Positions 41,147 to 52,559 of a stretch of DNA of 64,000 bases are shown here, piece after piece. Each line of letters opens with the position of its first letter. Positions within the stretch are counted from its first letter, which is position 1. The position numbers and the translations under genes are program-made. The notes beneath the pieces were generated by a model. That model was not told where the DNA came from, made no database searches, and saw only the letters and a list, made by a program, of their open reading frames with translations. This DNA is from Manduca sexta (lineage: Eukaryota > Arthropoda > Insecta > Lepidoptera > Sphingidae), in assembly GCF_014839805.1 (NCBI RefSeq), contig NC_051120.1, positions 10,788,001 through 10,852,000 on the forward strand, read 5' to 3'.

Positions 41147-41314
41147 CCTAAAAGTAAAAGCCATAAAAATTTAAATTTGGTTAGTGTCTGTAACTGTGTT
41201 CAAATTGTGTGACAAAGTCTTTGTTCAAGTATTTGTCTGTGTGTGGCGCCGGTGTAACTGTACCAGCTCAGCTGCACCTCTTCTAATACACAATAGATAT
41301 TACGGTCAATTGAT

Positions 41315-41540
41315 TCACACCTTTTATCCCCAAAGAAGTACGCAGAGGTGCAACTGATGCACGCACCATACCCCCGTGTGTTTAGTCTCATGATTTGACA
41401 GGGAGTCAGATCCTATCGCCAAATCGGGAAAAAATTCCGGACTGTAGGCTGATAACGAGTAGGAAAATCCAATATTACTGCCCACCCGGGATCGAACCAG
41501 AGACCTCAGCACTACTATCATACCATAATACAACATACTC
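41315..41540 (-). repeat. SINE-A copy, decayed
   Basis: 'ttatccccaaagaagtacgc', 'gcgtgtg'-type interior changes, 'tatcgccaaatcggga' and 'acccgggatcgaaccagaga' give the SINE-A order on the minus strand. The head is largely degraded. Confidence 0.7.
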
Positions 41541-42036
41541 CATCTTGTACATGAGCTTTTTAATTTTAGATATGCTGATATTCAAATCACCCGTCGAAAC
41601 AACGACGTAAATTAAATCAAATTCTGAATATTCTAGACTTAATTTTTCGAATATATATACATTTTATTTAACAAACCGATAATACTATTGAAAATATATG
41701 TCTATTTATTATGCAATATAAACTATTAGTTCACATATCTTTTAATTACTTATACTTACTGATATTTTTACAAAAATATGACCTTATGCATTCATTAAGC
41801 AATACGGTTAAAACACGTGGGTCCAGCTGCATCAGGGTAGGGGAGCGAGACCTTGACATCGAAACCAACGGACCGTTAACCAACGTACAAAGCAAATTAC
41901 AACTTGGTAAACAGCTTGAACTATGATTTATACGACGAATATATAATTAGTTTATGTATACAAACATTTCACTTCTTTTCCTAATAAATTTTAATTTTCA
42001 TATGTAAATTGCTTTGTGTAACATTTTTTGTAATTT

Positions 42037-42307
42037 ACATACATACATACACAACATCACGCATTTTATCCCCGAAGAGGTATGCAGAGGCGCAACTAGG
42101 GCACCCACTTTTCGCCAAGTATGTTCCGTCCCATGATGTGATAGGGGGCGAGCCTATCGCCATATCGGGCACAAATTCCAGACTCCGGGCTGATACTGAG
42201 CAGAAAAACCCAAATATCACTTTGCCCGACCCGGGATTCGAACCCAGGACCTCAGAGCGCTATTGTACCGGACGTGCAATACAACTACGCCACCGAGGCA
42301 GTCGTAG
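42037..42307 (-). mobile_element. Full-length SINE-A with 12-bp TSD
   Basis: TTTTTGTAATTT at 42025-42036 recurs at 42308-42319. On the minus strand the element has head 'tgcctcggtggcgtagttgt', box B 'gggttcgaatcccgggtc', the body and a (TATG)n tail. It is very like 43546-43811, so both are young copies. Confidence 0.93.
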
Positions 42308-42384
42308 TTTTTGTAATTTTATAGCTGTTTTTGTCACATAAAGGTGATTTTATTTACACTAGATTATATTATTATGTAACAATA

Positions 42385-42806
42385 CACGTAGTTATTGCCA
42401 AAGGGGTAGACAGTGTAACCAGGGCACCCAGTGGCGGATTTGCAGTCTTTCTTTCTCTGCACCCAAAACAATGATTTAGGAAGATTATAATCATAAGGTA
42501 CGCCAGCCTTTAATACATTAAGATACTTTGCATTTGATTTATTTCTTGTAATCATTAGTGTTTTTTTTTGGCCCGATTTGCTGCCCTTATCGTCTAGCCG
42601 CCCTAGGCAAATCCGCCACTGAGGGCACCTAATTTTCGCCAAATATATTCCGTTCCATGATGGGCGAGCCAGAGCCAACCTATGATCATATCGGGCACAA
42701 CTTCCAGAGAACTTAGTGAGCAGAAAAACTAAATATCACTACCCGGGAGTCGAATCCAGGACCTTAGAGAAGTTGTGCCGTACAATAAAACTATGCCACC
42801 TAGCCA
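42385..42806 (-). repeat. SINE-A copy interrupted by a hAT-like MITE
   Basis: 'gccaaaggggtagacagtgt' and 'aaccagggcacc' lie to the left of the MITE. 'cctaattttcgccaaatata', 'tatcgggcacaacttcc' and 'tacccgggagtcgaatccag' continue the SINE on the right. Confidence 0.8.
42429..42621. mobile_element. hAT-like MITE (193 bp) with perfect 8-bp TSD
   Basis: AGGGCACC at 42421-42428 and 42622-42629. The ends are perfect inverted repeats: 'cagtggcggatttg' and 'caaatccgccactg'. The duplicated octamer is part of the host SINE-A. Confidence 0.93.
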
Positions 42807-42992
42807 ATTCTATATCAAGAGAATAACGGTGTTATTTGGGAGTTAACGTCAAATGCCATTAAAATTCTACAAGTTTTCAGTAAGCGAAATATATTCAGTG
42901 TTTTCCCACGTTATAGTGTCTGTCTTTAAGGAAAATTGTGTATAAAAAGTGAGCAAAATTCATTATAATTCTCAGGATTTTGCACAAGGCTG

Positions 42993-43244
42993 CGATGCCG
43001 AATTTATATTTTTTATGAGTGTAGGCCACTTTATTTCCGCCGCCCCATGTAAGTAGGTTTATGTATGTATGTAGGTTTCACAAATACTTAATAATTTTCC
43101 ATTTGTTTGTATTATGGAAGGCACTAAAGTTAAATAAATGAATGATTAATTAAATCGAGTGAGCGTCCTCTGAAATCTGCCGCCCCTAAGAGGCTGCCGC
43201 CCATAGGCCGCGGCCTATACGGCCTATTTACAAATCCAGGACTA
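42993..43244. mobile_element. hAT-like MITE, relative of 51619-51868
   Basis: It shares its whole body with 51619-51868 ('ttttttatgagtgtaggcca', 'ttatggaaggcactaaag', 'aatgattaattaaatc', 'tgccgcccctaagag', 'atacggcctatttaca'). Its ends are more decayed ('cgatgccgaattt', 'aaatccaggacta') and the flanking octamers CAAGGCTG and CAGACCTG match at only 5 of 8 positions. Confidence 0.8.
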
Positions 43245-43399
43245 CAGACCTGCATAAAAACAAGGCGCAAAATTAAAATAGTGTAATGGATGATTGAAAT
43301 AATTCAGTTAATATTTCTAAATAGATGTGATTATCATGTAGGTTACTAAGTATATGACAGTATGGGAAAATTTACTTGTTACAATGCTGGTAATAAATA

Positions 43400-43545
43400 T
43401 TAAAAAAAAAACAGTCCTGGGTTATGTACTGTGCCACTGCTCGGCCCGGGCCTCCTCTACTACTGAGAGCATTTAGGCCCTAGTCAACCACGCTGGCCTA
43501 ATGCGGATTGGCAGACTTCACAAATACTCAAGTCTTATAAAGAAC
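43400..43545 (-). repeat. SINE-B copy, split by SINE-A
   Basis: Antisense SINE-B ('tactactgagagcattt', 'caaccacgctggcctaatg', 'gcagacttcacaa') breaks at the duplicated 'tataaagaac' and resumes after the SINE-A at 43812 ('tataaagaacttctgagg'). Confidence 0.8.
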
Positions 43546-43811
43546 AGAAAGACTGCCTCGGTGGCGTAGTTGTATTGCACGTCCGGTACAATAGCGCTCT
43601 GAGGTCCTGGGTTCGAATCCCGGGTCGGGCAAAGTGATATTTGGGTTTTTCTGCTCAGTATCAGCCCGGAGTCTGGAATTTGTGCCCGATGTGGCGATAG
43701 GCTCGCCCCCTATCACATCATGGGACGGAACATACTTGGCGAAAAGTGGGTGCCCTAGTTGCGCCTCTGCATACCCCTTCAGGGATAAATGCGTGATGTT
43801 ATGTATGTATG
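43546..43811 (+). mobile_element. Full-length SINE-A with 10-bp TSD, nested in SINE-B
   Basis: TATAAAGAAC at 43536-43545 recurs at 43812-43821. It has head 'tgcctcggtggcgtagttgt', box B 'gggttcgaatcccgggtc', body 'tttctgctcagtatcagccc', 'cttggcgaaaagtgggtg', end 'cagggataaatgcgtgatg' and an (ATGT)n tail. It is transcribable by RNA polymerase III in principle. Confidence 0.93.
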
Positions 43812-43829
43812 TATAAAGAACTTCTGAGG

Positions 43830-46080
43830 TATTTTATTTTATGCAAGAAATTTCTGGAACAATAGCCGATGTGTTGAAGGTAAATAAAGACCTTATAATT
43901 CTTCAATATTTATTGACTTAGCAACTAGAACATTTTTTGAGACTAGATACATCCTTCTAACATCATTATAGAACATAAATCTTACACATTATAAATGCGA
44001 AAGTTTGTGTTGTTTAGATGTTTCTTAGAATTAAACTCAGAGACAACTGAACGGATTCGGATGGAATTTGACAAACGGGTAGTCCTGGATTAACACAGGC
44101 TATTTTTCATCCCAGTAATTTGTTACCAACTAAATTCAAAGAATTGTTAAACTTTGTTTAATAGCTGCTAATATAGGTGGCACTATAAATAGCTATATTC
44201 TTAAGGACTTTTGTAACAGTAAAAGCATTTCATGGTAAAGCCGCAACACCTGATATAATCTATAATTATCTGACTTTTAAAGCAAAAATACAATACATTT
44301 AAAAATATCTGGTGACTTGAAATGTCAGGCAAAACGTCTCAAGATTCATGTTCCTAATCTTCCCTTTTCATTCAATGGCTGATATTCCAGCCCCTAAACT
44401 TAAACCTGAAACAGAAAACCGCTCCCCTAAATAACACTAATAAAAGATCACAATCATACATCCGGTGACGCCTGAGTTTGCATTATGAGAGTTACACTGG
44501 TATAAACATGAAGACGTGTAGTGCGCGAGTAATGGCTGTTACAAGCGGAGGTAGTAGTTCGTGATAAAAAAATTCGAGACAATTATTATTCGTATTTAGT
44601 ATCTCAAAAAAATAAAAAATCTTGATTTTTATGTCTTCAGATAGTTTAAAGAAATACCCATCCAATGAACTTACCTAAATAACTGCATCTTGTTTAGAAC
44701 TTGTTAAAAAAAACCTTAAAAGTGTCTCTATCTCATTTTTACATACAAAACTGTAAAACTGTATTTACAAAACTTCGATTATCTCGACATACCGCTATTG
44801 CGCTTATTGGACTGTTTGCTATTTTGCCTATTAAGACTCATAAAAATATACGCAAAAAATAATGATAAATAACATAGCAAACATTAAAAAAAAAACGTAG
44901 AGGCTCTGAACTTGTGAGTACTTTTGTGTTACCTATTTGATTAATCTTATCAGACATTACGTATGGAATATGAATGTGATCTTAATATTCCGTTTTACCT
45001 TAATATTTCAAACCTGGCAGAAATACTTAGGCGATAAAATTCGCCTAAAAGCATAAATTTGACACGAGAATCGAACTCTGAATGCCATCCAAACAGATCT
45101 CTCGACTAACCTTACGAACTGTATTTTCGATATCTACAATAACAAACCATTTGCTAAAACAAGGTAATACAATATTTCGGCGTCGAGATTTCTTCAGTTG
45201 CAACGAATAAAAGGATAGCATTAGGGCTAAATTAATAGGCGTGCGCGCAGCCATGATTGCGTCATCCGGTTCTGCCAAAACTCGTTCCAAACAAGAATGA
45301 TGTCCAGGAATTGTGTGACGCCGCTGCGGGATCAAAACTGCGACTATAAAACAGAAATATCACATTTAATAGCAAACAAAATATATCTATCCGTTTTTGA
45401 ATTATTTGTATTTAGGAAAAATTTAAAGATGAACAAAAACTGTAGAAAACGCAGCTATTTTGTTCAATCTCATTTTTAATTTTTCTCCGAATATGGTATA
45501 GGTTACTAATAGTGTTTGGAAAATATACATTAAACTAAGTAGTGTACTTGAATAACAGCGACTTGTCGAAAAATATTAAAATAAAAATGTAAACACGACA
45601 AAACTGTACAGACCATAATATGTGGAATATACCACTTTCTGTATTTTAAAAACTCATAACTACTTAAAAAGATATATTTTTGAGTGCTTCAAATTAATAT
45701 CGTCTATAATATAACAAGTTCTTAGTCGGCTAACAGGAAACAAATTAACAGATTTGTTGTTATAAAATTATCGTTTTTAATTTATGACTGTTAAAATACC
45801 CGAATAGTTATTTGGCACGCTAATACATTAAGTATTTTATGTCATGTTTTTTGAGATATGCCGAGCGGCTAAATAACGGAACGATCCGCATCATTTAGCA
45901 CCCCGTTTTGATAGTGTAAAACTGAGCATCACATGTTACTATAGGAAATCAAACATAAAAACTAATTACCATAAAAAAATAACTATTAAGTATAAAGCTA
46001 AATATTCCTGCCCGAAATGCTCAAAACATTTCATGTTAAATGAAATGAAATAATTTATTTGAAACCTTTAAAATGTTAAA
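43830..46080. other. Intergenic DNA with a repeat-H copy
   Basis: A repeat-H fragment is at 43990-44115 ('cattataaatgcgaaagttt', 'tgaacggattcggatgg'). Frame 45045-45335 (-) overlaps a box-B-like 'gagaatcgaactctgaatgc' and is not recognised. No gene. Confidence 0.4.
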
Positions 46081-46084
46081 CATT

Positions 46085-46185
46085 ATTTAGATTCCGTCAA
46101 TATTAACTCTACCACCAGTTCGAAAAGCAGTTCTCACCAGAGAAGAACGGGCAAGACACTCTGGTGATGTTCTTTTTAAAATCAG
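46085..46185 (-). repeat. Interspersed repeat fragment
   Basis: The phrase 'ctaccaccagttcgaaaagc' followed by 'agttctcaccagagaagaac' is of a type common in lepidopteran dispersed repeats. No second copy is present in this window, so this rests on memory. Confidence 0.35.
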
Positions 46186-46669
46186 TTTAAAGTATAAATT
46201 ATAGTACATGATAAAGAAAAAAAACCTAGTACATGATACAGAGAAAATAAATATATAACCTATAATCATGCTTTAATCTATAACTGTTGAATCTAGACAC
46301 GCTCATTTCACAAAATACTATACTAGAGTTTAACATCTATAAATAGAATGTCAAAATCATTACCCTTCTTTCAAAGGCGGGTGAAAAGAGAATTTAGACA
46401 GTCCAACGGTCACCGGTGATGCAACGTGCGTTTCCAACATACCTATTTCCTACTTATCTCATGTTTACAAACACACGATAACACACAGAGGGGCTCCTTT
46501 GGTTTCTATGACCACGTAACTGTACTTACAGGTCAAGAACTCGGAATGGCTTTTTCCACTGATTTTTTATCTGTCCACGTCTGAATTTTGTGTGAATTGA
46601 TATGAAAAAGCCCCCTTTCTAACCCCAGACGGAAGGTGATATAAGTTTAAAGTGTGTATCTGAATTTAT

Positions 46670-46800
46670 AGCATCGTAGCTCTCAAACCACTGGACTTAT
46701 TTTGATCCATTTTGTTTGTTTGGTTAGTGTGATTGAGATGGTTTCCGAATATGATTTAGGAAGATTTATTCAGACGTTTGAAGTCATCAGCTCTTTTCCA
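46670..46800 (+). repeat. Repeat I, copy 2
   Basis: 'catcgtagctctcaaacca', 'gtgattgagatggtttcc', 'cagacgtttgaagtcatc' follow the order of 9341-9500. Confidence 0.5.
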
Positions 46801-46899
46801 TTACTTAGATACCACATAAAAACCATCTAATATATATTTTTTTTCATAAGTTTGTGCAGTCGTTGATTTTTTTTCAACCAAGTCATTGATTAGTTATTT

Positions 46900-49800
46900 C
46901 ATTCGCTTATACGACGTAGACAGCCACAATGACCAAATTCAAAATTTCAAATAGACTAAACTTTTTTTCACTAAATATACTTACTTCAAAAGATTTATTA
47001 TATTTTAAATAAATACAAAATTTCGATTCAAGTCAATAAGTAGAAGAGCTTTGATTTATTCAGGTACTATTGTGAACTAACTGTGCTCACTAACAGAGAA
47101 AAAAATTGCCTAATGAACTACCATGAATTTAATGATCTATAAATAATAGAATTCGACAAGCTTTCATCGAAAATGCACACTGTAATAATGAGTAGAAGTA
47201 CATTATGTAAAATGGCACGCATTTGTTATGGTCTTGTGTAATTTACAACTAATTTTATTTTGTACAACAATTTATTAATTTTAGGCGGAAATTTTAAAAT
47301 AAGGATTGCAAAGTCTGCGATACTTGGCACTGGAGATATTGTATTAATTCTTCCAAATATTTCTTAAATATTTTATTTTAATTAGGGCGCTAATTAACTT
47401 GATTCAAAGTCCAATTATGAATAAGAAAAGAATGATATTAAACTTAGATATTATTATCATTTATGACCAACCAATCCACATTAGGTAAGGTCTGAATATT
47501 TTATAATATATTCTGAATATCTTACCAGAGTTAATTCGTTTTTACCTTCAAACAACTGAATGTCTTGGAAATAACATAAATTAAAAAAAACTTGTAAACA
47601 CACGAGGCCACAAATTATACCATACTTAAACATTCACGTTCACAATAATTATGATATTAATTACGTAATGCACTCACTTTTAAAATCACGCGCCGTATCC
47701 ATCTCGCCTTCACAGAATATTACAAAATAATCGCACACGTCACGCTTTTTGTTCCCGCCATTCGTGTTTTGATCTTGTTTTTAAAGGAAAACGCTCTCGA
47801 TGCTAAAACAACAGAGCGTAATGCCTAAAAGAATGAACGTAAGACAACAAATTGGTATCCCATTTAATATCTGTAACATAATAATTAAAACAATTTATTC
47901 CTATAAAATCTACCTGCAAAGATATTGAAGAAATTTTCCAGTGTCATTTAGAAGTTACAATACTAAGAGTTCATAAGTCAAGACACGTTAAATATTCCCG
48001 GCTATTTACAAAACACAATAATTAGTTTTAAAAAATAAAGAGGTTTATAATATCTGTGAATTAAAAAATAATTATAATGAATATTTAACTTGCCTTACAA
48101 TATATGTAAATTAAAGCTCAAAAATACATTTTGTTAATAAAAATGGTCAACATTTTAATCACAATCTCAAAACCGTTAACACATTACATAAAACTGGGTT
48201 ATAGGCAAAATAACTATTAAGAGAGTATAGCGAAATTCAAAAACCGATAAAACAGAAACGAGGTGTGTACATTTTCCGGTTTTTGACGCAACACGGCCAA
48301 GTACGAGCGGTCGAAAGTTTATACCCCGACCAAGGTATGTGGGTACCGCAATCCGTGAGTGCCCCATGACAGCTGTTGCAATTTAAATCATAACGGTTAT
48401 ATTTCTCGACTTAGTGAATCATCTTTCCGCTTGATTCATTGTACCTACGTCGCGACGGTACTATGTAATATTCACAAGTTGTAGTTTTGCTATCTCATGT
48501 TATGCCTTAGTAAGTTTACAATTGAATTATATGAGACAAATAGTTAAGTTAATTACTTACTAGCACACAAAAGAAAGGACAAACTGAAGATGTTTCAGGA
48601 AAATTTAACTTCATATTATAATCATTACAATAAACTTATAAAACTAAATCTTAATAAAATAATATAACCATGATACATAGTAATTATACACTTCGTATAT
48701 TTAACAAACGGTTGACGTAAAGTCACTTCTAATTTATTTTAAATCGTGCACTTTTATAACGAACGGTAAATTTTGTATTCAACTCAGGCACTATCGACAC
48801 ATAAAGCAATTTCATGTCCGACGACGCGATATCGATTTTTATTATTTTGTAAACGCCTATACGGTCCTTATTGTCTGTTTTAAGTTCAACAAATCAGCAT
48901 TTCTGTTCTTTTTGCTGTAAAACATGAAAAAAGGCTGTTCTCGACTGTTACACCACCCTACAGTAACAAGTTTTCGTAAACATGTTTTTTTTTCTTTTTT
49001 TTAATACGTGCACGGTGAACTACATTTAGTCACACTGATTTTCATCAACACAGAGAATGAATGACTACACAATACACATGTCATGAGTAGCTATATTAAA
49101 TATAATAAAAATATAAGTTTGAAATTAAATATCGGGAAACAAGCGATCCCAAAGTTTATACTACTACAACTATGTACTATAGAATGTATATTAAAAACCA
49201 TTAATACAAAAAACATTTAAATTTGAATGTTGTTTACATTGAAGAAATTATGTTATGTATTGTGTAACTCACCGAACATCCTAAGTATATCGAAAAAATA
49301 TATTGAGAAAAATATACTGATTACTAGTGGTTCGAAAACTACTTTAATCCTGTAGAAAGAACATAGTTTCGTAGCCCGTACTTTACGTTAGAAATACATT
49401 GGAAACTCTATTATGTAAGGTTCAATGCAGTCAGACACAAAAGTAGTTGAACATTCAAAACTTTAAAACGCTTCTACATGTTACCTTTAATTGAAATATT
49501 AATTTTCTTTATCTATAAAATTAATCTTTTGTAGTTTTTTAAGTGAAAATAAACGATTGTTGATAATGAGAGTATTAAGGTGATTTGAAATTATTAATTT
49601 GTTCAGCAACTTTAGTGGGTGACTGTATCCAGGTATTATACATTTCTTTCTGCCTAACGATAGAATACACAGGTATGTAAAGTTAATAATTTGGAAACTT
49701 TGTCAATTATTATAAATCCATAAAACTTACGGAGAAAAAATATTAAATATAAAAATACAATGTACATAGTTACAAAATCGGTTATCAATGTCACTTTACT

Positions 49801-50139
49801 AGGAGTTACTAGCAACCAGAGTTTTCGACCATTCTATCAAATTTAGGATACCTAGATCAATTCATTCGTAAATTTACAACATCAATAATAACGTTACATA
49901 GTTTAAATTAGAAGGGAAATAAATGATTATATTTCATCACCTAAATAGGTATTGATAATGGCTAACCTACCCACCTATTAATAAAATAGGTTTTATATCT
50001 TCAAATATTATATTTTTGCCTCCGATATGGCATGTTACTATTTTAAACAATTAGGTTCTATGTATCATGGTTAATGTAGTAAACATATTATTTACAATTT
50101 CATTCGACCGAAAATCATGAGAAAATTCTTCAAGGTCTC
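46900..50139. other. Repeat-poor AT-rich interval
   Basis: None of the repeat families used elsewhere in the window was recognised here, and no coding exon was found. It could hold regulatory or single-copy intergenic sequence. Confidence 0.4.
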
Positions 50140-50420
50140 TCCTATGTGAGAGTCCGCCTGGGTAAGTATCACCGTAATGTCTATTTCTACCGCCAAGCAG
50201 CAGTGCGCAGACACTGTTGTGTTACGGTTTGAAGGACATTGTAGCCAGTGTAACTACTGGACATAATGAGACTTAACATCTCATGTCTAAGAATGACGAG
50301 CGCAGTGGAATACCAAACAATACTTTGTAATTCAAGGTGTTGGATGGTGTTTCTACAGTTTATGGGCGGTCGTATCGTTTACCATCAGGCGAACGGCAAC
50401 CTAGTCTAGTCATTCAAGCA
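50140..50420 (+). repeat. Repeat K, near-complete copy
   Basis: 'tatgtgagagtccgcctggg' to 'atcaggcgaacggcaacc' and the terminal 'tagtcattcaagcagcaaca'. This is the best partner of 10030-10335. Confidence 0.75.
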
Positions 50421-50767
50421 GCAACAAACAAATATATAGACGTCGGAATTGGTGTCCAAACGGTGCTAAATATAAGTATGTAACATGGATACCACAAAAT
50501 AATGTCGACGTTTTTGTTTAATCTGTTATGCACCTTATATGCCTGCCTACAAGAAAATAGATGCCCTATTTTCAGTTCTTCAGGGTTAATTTCACGTTTT
50601 TTGCTCTACCCTCATGCAAACCATTAACACGGCAAAGAAATTAGTGAGAAAGCAATAAATACCTAAAACTTAATTTATGTTTCTAATTTAGGCATGTTAT
50701 GAATAAAAGGTTTGACGTTTGATATTTAAAAAAATAGCTGTATAGATTAAATTCGAATATAGAGTTG

Positions 50768-51136
50768 TTTAAGGCGATACCTCAAGGTCCATTTTCATAC
50801 ATTTTGTTTCGGCTTTAATCTGGGTAACTAAACAAGTATTGGCAAGTAAAGAATTTAAATTCATGTCTAGTTAGTGATTAGTTCTCGCAGTTGAAAGAAA
50901 AACGTAAAAATAATTAATAATCATGGATATTTCGGCCTTTAAAATTTAATATGACGAAATTTTAAAGGCAGAAATATCCATGATTATTAATTATTTTTAC
51001 ATTTTTCTTTCAACTGCGAGAACTAATCACTAACTAGACGTGAATTTAAATTCTTTACTTGCCAATACTTGTTTAGTTACCCAGATTAAAGGCGAAACAA
51101 AATGTATGAAAATGGACCTTGAGGTATCGCCTTAAA
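50768..51136. mobile_element. 369-bp fold-back: 180-bp arms, 9-bp loop
   Basis: The left arm 50768-50947 and right arm 50957-51136 are reverse complements with about four mismatches by eye. The loop is 'aatatgacg'. TTAA lies at both outer edges (50769-50772, 51132-51135), the palindromic site used by piggyBac-type elements, though TTAA is self-complementary and so is weak evidence. There is no open frame of note. Confidence 0.95.
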
Positions 51137-51618
51137 AAAGAATTTTAGGGATTTTGACGGCTTTGGGAAGGCATGACATTATTTAAATGGCGTGCATATT
51201 GAACTACGGTGTTTTTTTTTTTAATTCTGGTAGTTAATTAACAGCTTGCAATTTCCGATGGATGTATGGAATCATAGTCAGAAGTGCTACTTATTAGTAA
51301 CCAATATAAAACGGGACACCTCTACAGCAGCAGTTTTTTACGGGAACCAACTCATCTTAATTAAACACCGCTAAAAAATTGAGCTATACTTAACTATCTA
51401 TGTTCCAGTCAGGTATGAGGTACCTGGTACGCGAAATACAACGCTGAAACAACTCCTATGGGCAGCGCTGTACGTAAGTTGCGTCCAGAGACAAAATAGT
51501 TTAAAATTATTTAAGTAAGTATACAGCAGCGTTATTATTTATGCAAATAGCTGCTTGTGATTTTAAAATTTTACGTTGTTTCTAGAACCAGGGTAGTTGA
51601 TCTATAAATCCACTAACC

Positions 51619-51868
51619 CAGTGCCGGATTTATATTTTTTATGAGTGTAGGCCACTTTATTTCCGCCACCCCATGTCGGTAGGTTTATGTATGTATGTAG
51701 TTTCTAAAATACTTAATAATTTTCATTTGTTTGTATTATGGAAGGCACTAAAGTTAAATAAACGAATGATTAATTAAATCATGTAAGCGTCCTATGAAAT
51801 CTGCCGCCCCTAAGAGACTGCAACCTATAGGCCGCGGTCTATACGGCCTATTTACAAATCCAGGACTG
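51619..51868. mobile_element. hAT-like MITE (250 bp) with perfect 8-bp TSD
   Basis: CACTAACC at 51611-51618 and 51869-51876. The ends are 'cagtgccggattt' and 'aaatccaggactg' (inverted, two mismatches). Same family as 42993-43244. Confidence 0.92.
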
Positions 51869-51879
51869 CACTAACCCCA

Positions 51880-52555
51880 AGATTGCGAAAGATAAATTAT
51901 ATATCGAAAGTAGGGGACTTTTATTCAAATACCTAAACCTAAGTAGGTATACTGCGTTAACATTTACTTGTACAACAATGCTTGAATAAACATAAATACC
52001 GTTAAACTATGTTAAACTGCAGTAATGGAAAACAGGAATAGATGAAACAATTTCGCCTAAATAGTCATGCATATCGAATACTAAACTTATGTTTTGATGT
52101 AAATAAATATCTTAGAAATGTAGAGAAACTATAGGATTACTCAACAAATGACAGTTAAAAATGGGCATAAAAACGTTATTAGATAGCAAACGAACGACCC
52201 GTGTCGATAAAACTTGTCTTTAGATTGACTTGGAGGGTAGATGATGATTCGCGTATTCAAATATTTGCATTTTGATAGCCAAATTCAATCGTTTTCATGT
52301 TTGTTCACTGCTCATTATCTTTGGTACCGTTAAATTCTTATCTAGGTAATGAAATTCAACAATAAACAATTGAGCTAAGCTACAAATATATATCGTAATA
52401 ACTGAGTAAAGGTGTAAGGAAAACTTGTAACAAGGATCCGAACAGCTCGAAGCGGCCATTGTCCTATGCTGACCCACTTACATACAACCCGAAAGAGACC
52501 GAGTGACTTAGCATTTAATAAATAAAACATGAATGAGAAATCAGCTGTTCCTAGA
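51880..52555. other. Intergenic AT-rich DNA
   Basis: No gene or repeat was recognised. Confidence 0.4.
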
Positions 52556-52559
52556 CTGA

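Larger units (their letters stand above)
40252..41254. mobile_element. TIR element with TAA flanks, split by a hAT-like insertion
   Basis: The ends are inverted: 'ccggcgccacaca' at 40254 and 'tgtgtggcgccgg' ending at 41252, with imperfect arm similarity further in ('atatttgaac' and 'gttcaagtat'). TAA is found on both sides (40249-40251, 41255-41257) if the element starts TG. A 3-bp TWA duplication would fit PIF/Harbinger, but that is tentative. Without the nested insertion it is about 0.3 kb. Confidence 0.7.

Noticed and set aside
42009..42341. 110-codon plus-strand frame
   Set aside because: It lies wholly over an antisense SINE-A and its duplications; similar frames recur at each SINE-A copy.
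43554..43630. Functional tRNA gene (box A and box B visible)
   Set aside because: The same head with the same long non-tRNA body recurs in many copies flanked by target-site duplications, so it is a tRNA-derived SINE.
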